Positions 1 through 8,310 of a stretch of DNA of 64,000 nucleotides are shown one piece after another. The stretch spans positions 558,001 through 622,000 of the forward strand of contig CP095414.1 in NCBI GenBank assembly GCA_029541985.1, written 5' to 3'. Numbering within the stretch: position 1 is the stretch's first letter; each line of letters starts with the position of its first letter. Both the position numbers and the translations under genes were made by a program. The DNA comes from Bacteroidales bacterium F22. Its GTDB lineage: Bacteria; Bacteroidota; Bacteroidia; Bacteroidales; Bacteroidaceae. Under the pieces are notes generated by a model. The model was not told the origin of the DNA. It made no database searches and saw only the letters and a list, made by a program, of their open reading frames with translations.

Positions 1-1688
1 AATTTTTGACCATATCTATGACATCTACCAATTCGCTGTTCTATACGTTGAGGGTTCCAAGGTAAATCATAATTAACCACCAAGCTACAAAATTGCAAGT
101 TAATCCCTTCTGATGCTGCCTCTGTTGCAATCATTATTGAAGCTTCTTCTTTAAAGTAATCAACAATAGCAGCTCTTTTATCTGCTGTAGGAGAACCTGA
201 TATTTTAGAACTATCTTTATGTTTCTTGAGCCATTCAGAGTATATTTTTTTAGATCTTGCATCATTATTTGTACCATTAAAAAGAACAATATCTCCTTTA
301 TAACCTCTCTTGCTTAGAAAAGTGAATAAAAAATCCTGGGTTCGTCTTGATTCAGTAAAGATAAGTGCCTTTGCTGGAGATCCTAGCTCTTTTAATTTAT
401 GAAATGCTTTATCAAGAGCTATAATCAAATGATCAGCCTTGCTATTTCTTTTTATACTCAGTGCTAAATCTTTATATTTGTGTAATTTTTTTATTTCTGA
501 CTTTATCGCTTCTATTTCAAAAGAAGTTAAAGGAACTTTCTTTTTTATATCCTCTTGTTCGACATCATCTTTCTTTTCTCTCCATCCTTCTAAATCAACC
601 CACTCATTCAACTCATCATCAGATAGTATTGATTCTGCTCTATTAGATAAGAACTCAGTCTTCAATAAAGTATCTTGGTTCAATTTATCTTCAAGTCTAG
701 ATACCAAGTTACCAAGAGTATGAGATATGGCATAACTAGAAGAAGACAACAGCTTACGTAAAATCAAACTGATGAGTTGACGTTGACTATTAGGTAAAGC
801 AAATAATACAGGTTCCTGAAGATATTCTGAAACGGAGTCATACAAAAGTTGTTCTTTTTTACCTGGATAGTATTCCTCACAAATAGCTATCCTATTAGTA
901 TATTTAGTGTATTCCAGAACCTGTTTACGTAATGTTCTTTTACAAATTGGTTGGATTCGATTTCTTAATACTTGATAACTACTTTCATCAATTTGATGGC
1001 TAAATTGTGACTTAAAACTTTTCAAATCACCAAAAATATAATCATCAATTATTGATATCATCCCATATAGTTCAAGAATTGAATTTTGCAACGGAGTTGC
1101 TGTTAAAAGAATTTTCTTCTTACCTTCTAAAGCTTTTTTTATAGCATTTGCAGTCACATTTTGTTTCTTGTACACATTGCGAAGTCGATGTGCTTCATCA
1201 ATCACTACTAAATCCCAATCAACATTTTTTAAATACTTAGATTTAGACTTTGCGAATTCATACGAACATATAGTAATTTTATCTTTCTGATTAAATGGAT
1301 TTAAATTTCCTTTGTCAATTTCAAAAGTGAATGTTTTTTTCTCAAGAATGAAAGAAGGTAAAAAAAACTTTTCTGCTAATTCATTTACCCATTGCTTTCT
1401 AAGATTTGAAGGAGCGATAATGAGAATGGTTCTATCAAGCTCAGCCCAATGTTGTGAAATTACAATACCAGCCTCTATGGTTTTGCCAAGTCCCACTTCA
1501 TCCGCTAATATAGCTCCGTTAGAAAGTGGTGATTTAAATGCAAATAAAGCTGCATCTACCTGATGAGGAGTTAAATCTACTTGTGCATCTTGTAATGATG
1601 CAGTAAATTTATTTAAATCATTCGATGGATGCTTGAGCGTTAAATAGTTAGCAAAATATTTGGCTTGATAGGCTGTGAGATTAATCAT
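1..1688 (-). CDS. SNF2/DEAD-like DNA helicase, partial (3' end outside window)
   Basis: The visible N-terminal 562 codons read as a superfamily 2 ATPase of the SNF2/RapA (HepA) type. Seen: LTPHQ at residues 39-43, Walker A DEVGLGKT (63-70), DEAH box (164-167), TATP (196-199), and near the window edge the helicase C-domain motifs ATEAASEGINLQ and QRIEQRIGR. The ATG at 1688-1686 gives the natural start, just before LTAYQAKYF. The family uses ATP hydrolysis to translocate on DNA. The rest of the gene, and any downstream partner, lies left of the window. Helicases of this build in Bacteroidetes often sit with methyltransferases and small unknown proteins in restriction-like or defence loci; that is recalled context and cannot be tested here. 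The gene is on the minus strand with an AT-rich leader of about 250 nt before it. Confidence 0.85.
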   Translation of the reverse strand, partial: MINLTAYQAKYFANYLTLKHPSNDLNKFTASLQDAQVDLTPHQVDAALFAFKSPLSNGAILADEVGLGKTIEAGIVISQHWAELDRTILIIAPSNLRKQWVNELAEKFFLPSFILEKKTFTFEIDKGNLNPFNQKDKITICSYEFAKSKSKYLKNVDWDLVVIDEAHRLRNVYKKQNVTANAIKKALEGKKKILLTATPLQNSILELYGMISIIDDYIFGDLKSFKSQFSHQIDESSYQVLRNRIQPICKRTLRKQVLEYTKYTNRIAICEEYYPGKKEQLLYDSVSEYLQEPVLFALPNSQRQLISLILRKLLSSSSYAISHTLGNLVSRLEDKLNQDTLLKTEFLSNRAESILSDDELNEWVDLEGWREKKDDVEQEDIKKKVPLTSFEIEAIKSEIKKLHKYKDLALSIKRNSKADHLIIALDKAFHKLKELGSPAKALIFTESRRTQDFLFTFLSKRGYKGDIVLFNGTNNDARSKKIYSEWLKKHKDSSKISGSPTADKRAAIVDYFKEEASIMIATEAASEGINLQFCSLVVNYDLPWNPQRIEQRIGRCHRYGQK

Positions 1689-2031
1689 CTTTATTTTTAA
1701 TTAATATAGAATAGCTAAAATAATGCCGAATAAAGACATATGAATAAAAAATAGGATTTAACCCATTTTTAATTGCAAAGAAAGATATAATCTTCTAATT
1801 ATCCAAATGGTAGAGATGTTAATAGATTCAATTACCTTTATTTTTAGCGACATTTGTGACAACAGATACTATTGAATAAAATATCTTTATTCTTGTATTT
1901 TCCTTAAGTCGTACAAAGATTATATTTATGTGTGCATTCAACCTTCATAATACAGAAAAGACTGCTTATCATCTAAGCAGTCTTTTCTGTATTATGTGGT
2001 CACACAAAAAATGCTCCACCAAGTTCTTAGC
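1689..2031. other. Intergenic stretch upstream of the helicase gene
   Basis: No convincing reading frame. The left 250 nt are AT-rich and form the leader and promoter region of the helicase gene. The right part holds the long hairpin at 1946-1996. A 12-nt string (ATGTGGTCACAC, 1994-2005) recurs at 10186-10197 inside a dispersed repeat. Confidence 0.6.
1946..1996 (-). terminator. Perfect 23-bp hairpin, terminator after sodC
   Basis: Arms 1946-1968 and 1974-1996 are exactly complementary with a 5-nt loop. The AAAAG/CTTTT blocks lie inside the stem, as in many bidirectional Bacteroidetes terminators. It sits 35 nt past the sodC stop codon and so most likely ends the patB-sodC transcript. Confidence 0.7.
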
Positions 2032-2607
2032 TTATTTTGCTATACCTATAACTCCATAAGCAGCTCTTTTGCCAGCATTGCCTGTTGGCTGCGAAGCGAG
2101 GTCATCTTCTCCTGCATGGATAATGATGGCTCTGCCTATTATATTGTGTTTACCACTAAATGAGATTAGGCTATCCATCGCCTCATAATGGGCATTTCCG
2201 TTCTCATCGGCAACGATATTGCCGAAGTCACCTACATGTCTCACTTCATCGCTATGTCCAGCATGGGGTACTCCTTCAGGATTGAAATGGCCACCGGCTG
2301 AGGTGCCGTCTAGTTTAGAGATATCTCCAAATTGATGGACGTGGAAACCATGTTTGCCAGGTGATAGTCCTTTCATATCTGCAACAATCAATATTCCAGA
2401 GTCTTTTTGGGTAAAGGTAACTAATCCGTTTGCTGTATTCCCTTCGGTAGGCGTCATCACACATACGGCTCTGGTGATGTTATTGGTATCGTCCTGAGTA
2501 CTACACGTTTTGTTCGTATTCCCACTGCAGCAGGCATTCATAAGAAAAAAGAGTCCGCTTAGAGCAAGCAGTTTTAATCCAGTTTTGTTTTTATTCATCA
2601 TGGTCAT
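2032..2607 (-). CDS. sodC: Cu,Zn superoxide dismutase lipoprotein (SodC family)
   Basis: Dismutates superoxide outside the cytoplasm. The 191-residue protein starts with a lipoprotein signal ending at Cys26 (MNAC), so membrane anchoring is expected. The SOD fold is clear: HVH at His89 and His91, GGHFNP with His107, His115, RHVGD with His124 and Asp127, and His164 (IIIHAGEDD), which together match the copper and zinc ligand set. Unusually, both cysteines of the conserved intrasubunit disulfide are missing: the GCTSAG position is Gly101 (DGTSAG) and the ACGVIG position is Tyr184 (AYGVIG). The gene follows patB by 20 nt and is probably co-transcribed; a long hairpin ends the unit. ATG codons at residues 3 and 4 are alternative starts. 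Confidence 0.9.
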   Translation of the reverse strand: MTMMNKNKTGLKLLALSGLFFLMNACCSGNTNKTCSTQDDTNNITRAVCVMTPTEGNTANGLVTFTQKDSGILIVADMKGLSPGKHGFHVHQFGDISKLDGTSAGGHFNPEGVPHAGHSDEVRHVGDFGNIVADENGNAHYEAMDSLISFSGKHNIIGRAIIIHAGEDDLASQPTGNAGKRAAYGVIGIAK

Positions 2608-2627
2608 TATTAAATTAATAATTTGTA

Positions 2628-3809
2628 TTAGAAACGTTTATCATAAGCTTCTTTGAGCTGTTTCATAGCTCGTTGTATCACAGAGAATGGAGCGGCTACG
2701 TTCATACGCATAAATCCTACTCCTTCGGGACCAAAGGCGGTACCATCATTGAGATAGATACGAGCCTCATCATTATAGAAATCGACAAGTTCTTCTTGAG
2801 AAAGTCCTAACTTTCGGTTGTCTAAGAAGATAAGGAAAGAGGCTTCGGGACGCATGCCTCCTATCTTAGGACAATGCGCTTCTAAGAATCGGAATACATA
2901 ATCTATATTCTTTTGCAAATAAGCGAGCATCTGATTCAACCAGTTTTCCCCTTCTTCACTATAGCAAGCACAAGTGGTATCGAAGGAGAATACATTGCCC
3001 ATGGCTATATGATTCTCTTCTACATACTGGAAGAATTTATTCCTGATGTCTTTGTCTAATACGACTGCATAGGAAGTAATCAATCCAGGGATATTGAAGG
3101 ATTTACTCGGAGACATCAAAGTGATGCTATTTGAACGAGCTGCCTCACTGACTTTTGCGAATGGTGTGTGCTTGTGTGGGTGAAGAGCCATGGATGCATG
3201 AATTTCATCACTGACTACAAGTACATGATGGGCTTTGCAGATACGAGCCAATCGTTGCATATCTTCTACAGGCCAGACCATCCCTCCGGGGTTATGCGGA
3301 TTGCACAAGAGAAAGAGGGAACAGTCCCCTATCTGCTGCTCTATCTTCTCGAAATCCATCGACAAGTGTCCATCATTTGTTATTTTAAGTGGAGCAGCGA
3401 CAGATTCGCGAGAACTCGCAGCTGTCACCTTGAAGAACGGGAAGTAGACGGGGGTCTGTACCATGACTTTATCGCCTACTTTGGTAAAGCATTGGATGAT
3501 ATCAAAGATACCGGGTACGACGCCGGGTAGATAGTGCAATTCATCTATCTTGACCTCGAAATCAACACGATGCTTGAGCCATCTAGAGATGCATTCATAA
3601 TACTGAACCGAGGGTTTGGTATAGCCAAAGATACCTTGTTGTACTCGCTTATTGATAGCGTCTATAACAAATTGGGGGGTACGAAAATCCATATCCGCCA
3701 CCCACATCGGTAGGTAGTCTTCTGTCTGATATTTCTCGGGGATATAATCGTATTTTACCGAGTCGGTATGTCTCCGGTCGATGAGTTCATCAAAATCATA
3801 TTTCTTCAT
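2628..3809 (-). CDS. MalY/PatB family PLP-dependent C-S lyase / aminotransferase
   Basis: Fold-type I PLP enzyme of the MalY/PatB (cystathionine beta-lyase-like) family, 393 residues from the ATG at 3809. Family hallmarks seen: MWVADMDF near the N-terminus, FGYT, CNPHNPGG, VVSDEIH, and SPSKSFNIPGL, whose lysine binds PLP. Members cleave C-S bonds of cystathionine or cysteine, or act as aminotransferases; the exact substrate cannot be told. The frame stays open six codons further to a TTG at 3827, but the ATG immediately before KKYDFDELIDRR fits the family. It lies 20 nt before sodC and just after a terminator-like hairpin that separates it from the zinc-ribbon gene. Confidence 0.88.
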   Translation of the reverse strand: MKKYDFDELIDRRHTDSVKYDYIPEKYQTEDYLPMWVADMDFRTPQFVIDAINKRVQQGIFGYTKPSVQYYECISRWLKHRVDFEVKIDELHYLPGVVPGIFDIIQCFTKVGDKVMVQTPVYFPFFKVTAASSRESVAAPLKITNDGHLSMDFEKIEQQIGDCSLFLLCNPHNPGGMVWPVEDMQRLARICKAHHVLVVSDEIHASMALHPHKHTPFAKVSEAARSNSITLMSPSKSFNIPGLITSYAVVLDKDIRNKFFQYVEENHIAMGNVFSFDTTCACYSEEGENWLNQMLAYLQKNIDYVFRFLEAHCPKIGGMRPEASFLIFLDNRKLGLSQEELVDFYNDEARIYLNDGTAFGPEGVGFMRMNVAAPFSVIQRAMKQLKEAYDKRF

Positions 3810-3824
3810 ACTACTTGCTTTTTC

Positions 3825-3856
3825 CAAAAAGGGCTGTCTCCTTATGAGACAGTCCT
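3825..3856 (-). terminator. Hairpin terminator between zinc-ribbon gene and patB-like gene
   Basis: On the minus strand the arms GGACTGTCTC and GAGACAGCCC (one mismatch, 5-nt loop, 3831-3855) are followed by TTTTT. It is placed to end transcription of the small zinc-ribbon gene, although it abuts the patB-like start and could also act as an attenuator. Confidence 0.6.
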
Positions 3857-3861
3857 CTAAA

Positions 3862-4002
3862 TTAATTTACTTTGTCCCACTTTGTTCCTCCGCATCTAGG
3901 ACAAGGAGGAAGCGTATCAGTTTCGTCATCTAAAGTGATTACTTGACCGCATTTGAGACATTTGTAATTACCCTTTCCGGGTTTTTCTCCTGTTGTATAC
4001 AT
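3862..4002 (-). CDS. Small zinc-ribbon protein (46 aa)
   Basis: A complete 46-codon frame (ATG 4002-4000, TAA 3864-3862). It contains two CxxC knuckles, KCLKCGQ (residues 14-20) and PCPRCGG (33-39), about 16 residues apart: a rubredoxin-like or zinc-ribbon metal site. The MYTTGEKPGKGNYKC opening resembles short zinc-ribbon proteins common in anaerobes. Function is unknown; a stand-alone structural or regulatory zinc protein is the most one can say. It is divergent from the Crp/Fnr gene at 4195 and is followed by a terminator hairpin. Confidence 0.8.
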   Translation of the reverse strand: MYTTGEKPGKGNYKCLKCGQVITLDDETDTLPPCPRCGGTKWDKVN

Positions 4003-4126
4003 AACACTTTTATTTTAAGAAAATGAATAATTTATTCAATCATAAAATTGAACTTTATACTAGTTCTAAAGGTACACTTTATAAATCGAAAACAGAAGTG
4101 ATTCACGAAAAAAATTCTTTCTGACT

Positions 4127-4155
4127 TTTGACTTCTTTCTTTTTTTATACCTTTG
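4127..4155 (+). promoter_or_regulatory. Candidate promoter of the Crp/Fnr gene
   Basis: TTTG at 4127-4130 and TACCTTTG at 4148-4155 match the Bacteroidetes -33 and -7 elements. The 17-nt spacer is shorter than the usual 19-21, so this is tentative. The -7 box lies about 40 nt before the start codon at 4195. Confidence 0.4.
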
Positions 4156-4194
4156 TGATAACCAATGTAAATTGCTTATTGTAAAGGTATAACT

Positions 4195-4839
4195 ATGAAT
4201 AAGAAATTAGATACACAAAAAAAACTATTTAATAGGCTGATATGTGACTTATACCCTATATCAGACGAATCAATATCGTTACTTTGGAATCAAATGACAC
4301 TTCATCGTTATCCTAAAAATACATTCTTGGTTCCAGTCGACACACAAAAGAAAGTAACTTACTTTATTCTTAAGGGCTTTGCTAAGGCTTATACCTTGGA
4401 AGAGGGTAAAGAAAATATATCCCGTTTCATAAGAGAAGGGGAATTTACTTCTCGATCGATTAGCAGATGCATTTATGAAAAATCGATGGTAAATGTAGAA
4501 CTATTAGAGGATAGTCTCCTCTTAAGTATCCCTTTTGCTTCTTTAGATAATCTTTTCGAAAACAATTTAGAACTGATGAAATGGAGCAAAAGATATTATG
4601 AAACTCAAATTTTGGGACTGGAACATTTCCTTTCGTCAGTCTATTTCATGAAAGCTGAAGAAAGATATGAGAACCTGAAAGAATATGCTCCTAAAATAGT
4701 GGAACGTGTGACACTTAAAGTTTTAGCTTCTTTCTTACGCATTACTCCTGAATCACTTAGTCGTATCCGTAAACAGGGAGCTAGACGTATAAAAAGATCA
4801 AGAAAACCAAACGACTTGAAGGGTTTAGGAGCTATTTAA
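4195..4839 (+). CDS. Crp/Fnr family transcriptional regulator
   Basis: A 214-residue protein with a cyclic-nucleotide-binding-like beta-barrel (about residues 25-125; KKVTYFILKGFAKAY fits the barrel strands) and a C-terminal winged helix-turn-helix (about 163-205; VTLKVLASFLRITPESLSRIRKQ). This is the common Bacteroidetes Crp/Fnr layout, in which the barrel usually lacks the cAMP-binding residues, so the ligand is unknown. It is transcribed towards the MATE pump, ending 6 nt from that gene's stop codon. Control of the pump is possible but only suggested by proximity. Confidence 0.85.
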   Translation: MNKKLDTQKKLFNRLICDLYPISDESISLLWNQMTLHRYPKNTFLVPVDTQKKVTYFILKGFAKAYTLEEGKENISRFIREGEFTSRSISRCIYEKSMVNVELLEDSLLLSIPFASLDNLFENNLELMKWSKRYYETQILGLEHFLSSVYFMKAEERYENLKEYAPKIVERVTLKVLASFLRITPESLSRIRKQGARRIKRSRKPNDLKGLGAI

Positions 4840-4845
4840 TGATCT

Positions 4846-6237
4846 CTACTTACGAATAGTACGGATTGTATTTATTCTTTGTACCTTAGTTCTCATGCGA
4901 AATAAATACATCAAAACAATAGATACGGTAGTAACTATTTCAGCTGCGGGCATCGACAACCAAATCCCTTTTGTTCCCATGACTATCGGTAAGATGTAGA
5001 AGAAAATAATTAATAAAATATATCCTCTAGCCCAGGTTATATTGTTGGACAATTTTGATTGCTGTATACTTTGCAAATACCCTAGATAAACAGCATTTAA
5101 TCCAAAAAATATATAGCCAGAGGCAAAATAAGGCATACCTTCAACAGCAATCTGATAAGCAGCTTGAGAACTGTCTAAAAAGACACTGACCATTTGAGGA
5201 GCTGCCAGTGACATCAACGCAGTTGCCAAGATACCAACTATCAATGCTCCTTTGATAGATAGTTCAAATGCTTCACGCACACGGTGAGATTGCTTCAATT
5301 CTCGATTGAAGCTGATGATTGGTTGTGCAGATTGTGCTATAGCATTGTTTATCATAAACAAAACAGGGAGATAAAAACAAACAACACTAAAGGCTGCCAC
5401 ACCTTCTTCGTGAAGGTAATACAAGAAGACGTAATTTCCAACAATAGCCAATACTGCTATCGATATCTGACTGACCATCCCTGAGAAACCGTATCGACAT
5501 ACTAACCGCTCATTTTTTAATGCAAAGCAAATATTTTTAACTGTGACTTTCATTTTGGTAAAACGAAGATCTTTTGACCAGAATAAAACATAAATGATAA
5601 CCATTACTGCTCCAATGACGAAACTACTACTTGTTGCAAATGCTGCACCTGCAATCCCATAACCAAAATGAGCAACAAACAGGTAATCCCCTACCATATT
5701 GTATAGTGCACTGAAAAGAGTGCATAGCATTGCAAACCTGGGCGAACCATCTAGACGAATCATGAAGATACCCATATTCTCAAGAATAAAGAAAGGTAGC
5801 GTGCAGGATAAAATCTTGACATAGCTGGATGCAGCGGATAACAAACGATCGGAACTACCCAGTAATCGTGATACACTGACGTTGTACATACTTAATAAAA
5901 TCGAACAAATCGTCATGAAAATTATCGAAATTAGAACCGTTTGGGTGAAGTTTATATTAAATAATCGAATCTTATTCTGTGCTAAATAGCTTGCACACAA
6001 CACAGAACAGCCAATACCGAACATAAGCCCTATACCTGTTGCAATACTAAAAATAGGAGATACAATATTTACTGCAGCAAGTGCATCGCTCCCAACATAA
6101 TGTCCAAGGAAGAAACCATCTGTGATTATGACTAATATAGCGGATACCATCCCCATAAGTGTTGGTATCAAAATGCTTAAATATAGTCTTGAGATATCCA
6201 TGTGTACAAAATCTAGTCCTTTTTTATTATCATTCAT
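4846..6237 (-). CDS. MATE family multidrug/Na+ antiporter
   Basis: A 463-residue polytopic membrane protein with about 12 predicted hydrophobic segments in two homologous halves. The opening LYLSILIPTLMGMVSAILVIITDGFFLG and the repeated pattern near residue 240 are typical of the MATE (NorM/DinF) branch of the MOP superfamily. Such pumps export cationic drugs or metabolites using a sodium or proton gradient. A TACTTTTG -7 element sits at 6262-6255 on the minus strand, 18 nt before the start, without a clear -33 partner. It converges with the Crp/Fnr gene. Confidence 0.88.
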   Translation of the reverse strand: MNDNKKGLDFVHMDISRLYLSILIPTLMGMVSAILVIITDGFFLGHYVGSDALAAVNIVSPIFSIATGIGLMFGIGCSVLCASYLAQNKIRLFNINFTQTVLISIIFMTICSILLSMYNVSVSRLLGSSDRLLSAASSYVKILSCTLPFFILENMGIFMIRLDGSPRFAMLCTLFSALYNMVGDYLFVAHFGYGIAGAAFATSSSFVIGAVMVIIYVLFWSKDLRFTKMKVTVKNICFALKNERLVCRYGFSGMVSQISIAVLAIVGNYVFLYYLHEEGVAAFSVVCFYLPVLFMINNAIAQSAQPIISFNRELKQSHRVREAFELSIKGALIVGILATALMSLAAPQMVSVFLDSSQAAYQIAVEGMPYFASGYIFFGLNAVYLGYLQSIQQSKLSNNITWARGYILLIIFFYILPIVMGTKGIWLSMPAAEIVTTVSIVLMYLFRMRTKVQRINTIRTIRK

Positions 6238-6368
6238 TTTTCTTATTTTGAGAGCAAAAGTACAGCATTGACGTGAACTAAAAATTGATGTATGATAATA
6301 AAATAAGTTTGAAAAAAAAAATCAAGTCTCTTCGGTTTATAACTTCATCAAAAGCAAAACTCAAAACA

Positions 6369-7382
6369 CTACTGGAAGAAACGAAATCTAAAGAGTGTGA
6401 TTAGAAAAGAATCAAAAAGACGATATCTCTGGTGTCTGATTAGATATATTGGAACTGTTAAGGCTCTACGGGGAACGATATAATACGTCCTTATCAATTC
6501 TAAGTCTTTCGCTGTCAGATTTTGTAGAATAGCCAATCGTTGTGCTCTTGGTATGATATACCCTGGACGGTAATGAACCAAGATGGATGTCATCAGACAG
6601 GCTGCAGCCGTGTGTCTCAATTCTTCGAAATCATAGTTTGCCGTTTGCCGATTATCCATCTGATCAATCAATACACAGAGTGCTTTTGATAGTCTATTCT
6701 CCGAAATAAAAGACATGATTTGTGTGTGCAATCCACCACTATCCATTCGATAGTGATAGTGAGATTGGGGAATGAACTTGACTGTTTCGATAACTAGGAG
6801 ATATTGTAGGAGAAAGATTAGATCCTCACGTGCAAAAATCTCAGGATTGAAACGAATCTTATGCTTCTCTATGATGGCTCTATTGAAGAGTTTAGAAAAG
6901 GAATAAGCACATCCCTGTAATTGTAGTTCAGCGAAGAGTTTGTGATATGAAGTGGCAGAGAGCACTTGGGCATCAAAACTGATGAGTGTCTTGTCTGACA
7001 CCTCGTGTTTCTCGCAGTAGATTCCTTGTACCACGAACATATCGTCCTTATCTGCTGCTTCGACAAGGGATGATACATATTGTGTATCTACCCAATCATC
7101 GGCATCAATGAAAAGAATCCACTCTCCTATCGCTGCATCCAGTCCGATGTTCCGCGCTTGCGAAGGGCCACCATTACTCGTGTGGATAACTCGTATTCGA
7201 GGGTCTTGATGGGCATACTCATCACATAATTGAGCAGAATGGTCCACACTACCATCATCAATAAGAATCAATTCAAAATGAGGGTATGTCTGTGCCAATA
7301 CGCTGTCTAGACACTCAGGGAGATAGTGCGCTGCATTGAAAACCGGAATGATAATGGTGATTGTGGTGTGCATAGTTGTCAT
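6369..7382 (-). CDS. Family 2 glycosyltransferase
   Basis: GT-A fold sugar transferase, 337 residues. The N-terminal domain shows IIPVFNAA, the nucleotide-binding DDGS (42-45) and the metal-binding DADD (93-96). The C-terminal third is variable and without strong membrane segments. It probably adds one sugar to a lipid-linked surface polysaccharide unit at the cytoplasmic face. Its ATG overlaps the stop codon of the pyruvyl transferase gene by one base, so the two are translationally coupled. It is last in the flippase-pyruvyltransferase-glycosyltransferase unit. Met4 is an alternative start. Confidence 0.88.
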   Translation of the reverse strand: MTTMHTTITIIIPVFNAAHYLPECLDSVLAQTYPHFELILIDDGSVDHSAQLCDEYAHQDPRIRVIHTSNGGPSQARNIGLDAAIGEWILFIDADDWVDTQYVSSLVEAADKDDMFVVQGIYCEKHEVSDKTLISFDAQVLSATSYHKLFAELQLQGCAYSFSKLFNRAIIEKHKIRFNPEIFAREDLIFLLQYLLVIETVKFIPQSHYHYRMDSGGLHTQIMSFISENRLSKALCVLIDQMDNRQTANYDFEELRHTAAACLMTSILVHYRPGYIIPRAQRLAILQNLTAKDLELIRTYYIVPRRALTVPIYLIRHQRYRLFDSFLITLFRFRFFQ

Positions 7383-8290
7383 TACGATTCCATAGACTGG
7401 TAGTTATCTAGCACAGGAAATGGAGCTGCATGGATAAGAGCAGCTTGAATCTGAGATAAGTCTTTGTTGATCCTTGTAAGGGAGGAGTGATTGGCTACGT
7501 TAGCTATTGCTGCTTGGGTATCAAAAGAAGTCACATCGAGTTCAAATGGCTGATATTCGTCTATCCCTACTGAAGAGAAATAATCATAGAATTTGACATC
7601 ATCACCATATAGTTTCGTGGCACCATAAGTATACCATAGACTTGGGATGCCGTAGGCTTGGGAAACAATGATTCCATGAAGAGACGTCGATATGATTTGC
7701 TCACAAGAATTGATTTGCTTGATGACCTTTTCGATAGGATCTGTCAGGTCGATGACAAGTACATCAGAAGATTGCAACTGTCTAGACAAGTCAGCATAAT
7801 GTACCGCATGAGGAATAATCCCTAATGAATAGGTAGTGGACTGTTTCGCGGGATAGACCAAGGGCAACAATAATGCGGGATCTCCTATGGCTTCTGGTAC
7901 CTGCAGATTGAGTTCCCGTAGTCGCTGCTGTGTATATCGACCTCGCACGGCATAAAATTCTGCCGGATGAATCATATCTTGACGGTTGATGATTCCACTT
8001 CCCCACACCTTGCAATGAGGATGGTTCAGGTGAGCAAGTATGCTCCCTATTCCCGCGACAAAAGTATGATTGAAATATTGAGTAAAGATACTTGGCACCT
8101 GTCGTAAAGTGGTGTTTCGATAGCGCAGCATCGTATAAGCTTGACGGATATAATCGAGACCAGATGCGGGAATCAAAATACGATTTATTTGGCGATTCGT
8201 CAGTTTGGAGATGATAAAGGCACTTAGTTCATCACCAAAATTGCCATGCCCTCCTTTATGTTTGAACCAATACAGATTAATCTTGTTCAT
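7382..8290 (-). CDS. Polysaccharide pyruvyl transferase family protein
   Basis: A 302-residue member of the CsaB/WcaK pyruvyl transferase family. These enzymes put a pyruvate ketal on sugars of exopolysaccharide or cell-wall polymers, using phosphoenolpyruvate. Signs: the N-terminal KGGHGNFGDELSAFI (the usual NxGDE-type start), VWGSGI, FYAVRGRYTQQRL, IGDPALLLP, and STSLHGIIVSQAYGIP, a strong family signature near the C-terminus. It lies between the flippase (20 nt upstream) and a family 2 glycosyltransferase (overlapping), in keeping with modification of a capsule or O-antigen unit. Confidence 0.87.
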   Translation of the reverse strand: MNKINLYWFKHKGGHGNFGDELSAFIISKLTNRQINRILIPASGLDYIRQAYTMLRYRNTTLRQVPSIFTQYFNHTFVAGIGSILAHLNHPHCKVWGSGIINRQDMIHPAEFYAVRGRYTQQRLRELNLQVPEAIGDPALLLPLVYPAKQSTTYSLGIIPHAVHYADLSRQLQSSDVLVIDLTDPIEKVIKQINSCEQIISTSLHGIIVSQAYGIPSLWYTYGATKLYGDDVKFYDYFSSVGIDEYQPFELDVTSFDTQAAIANVANHSSLTRINKDLSQIQAALIHAAPFPVLDNYQSMES

Positions 8291-8310
8291 AGTTTCTTCG
8301 TTTATAAGTC

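Noticed and set aside
439-723. Plus-strand frame opposite the helicase gene
   Set aside because: The minus strand carries intact helicase motifs across the same bases.
3810-3827. TTG start six codons upstream for the MalY/PatB-like gene
   Set aside because: It falls inside the terminator region; the ATG at 3809 matches the family N-terminus.
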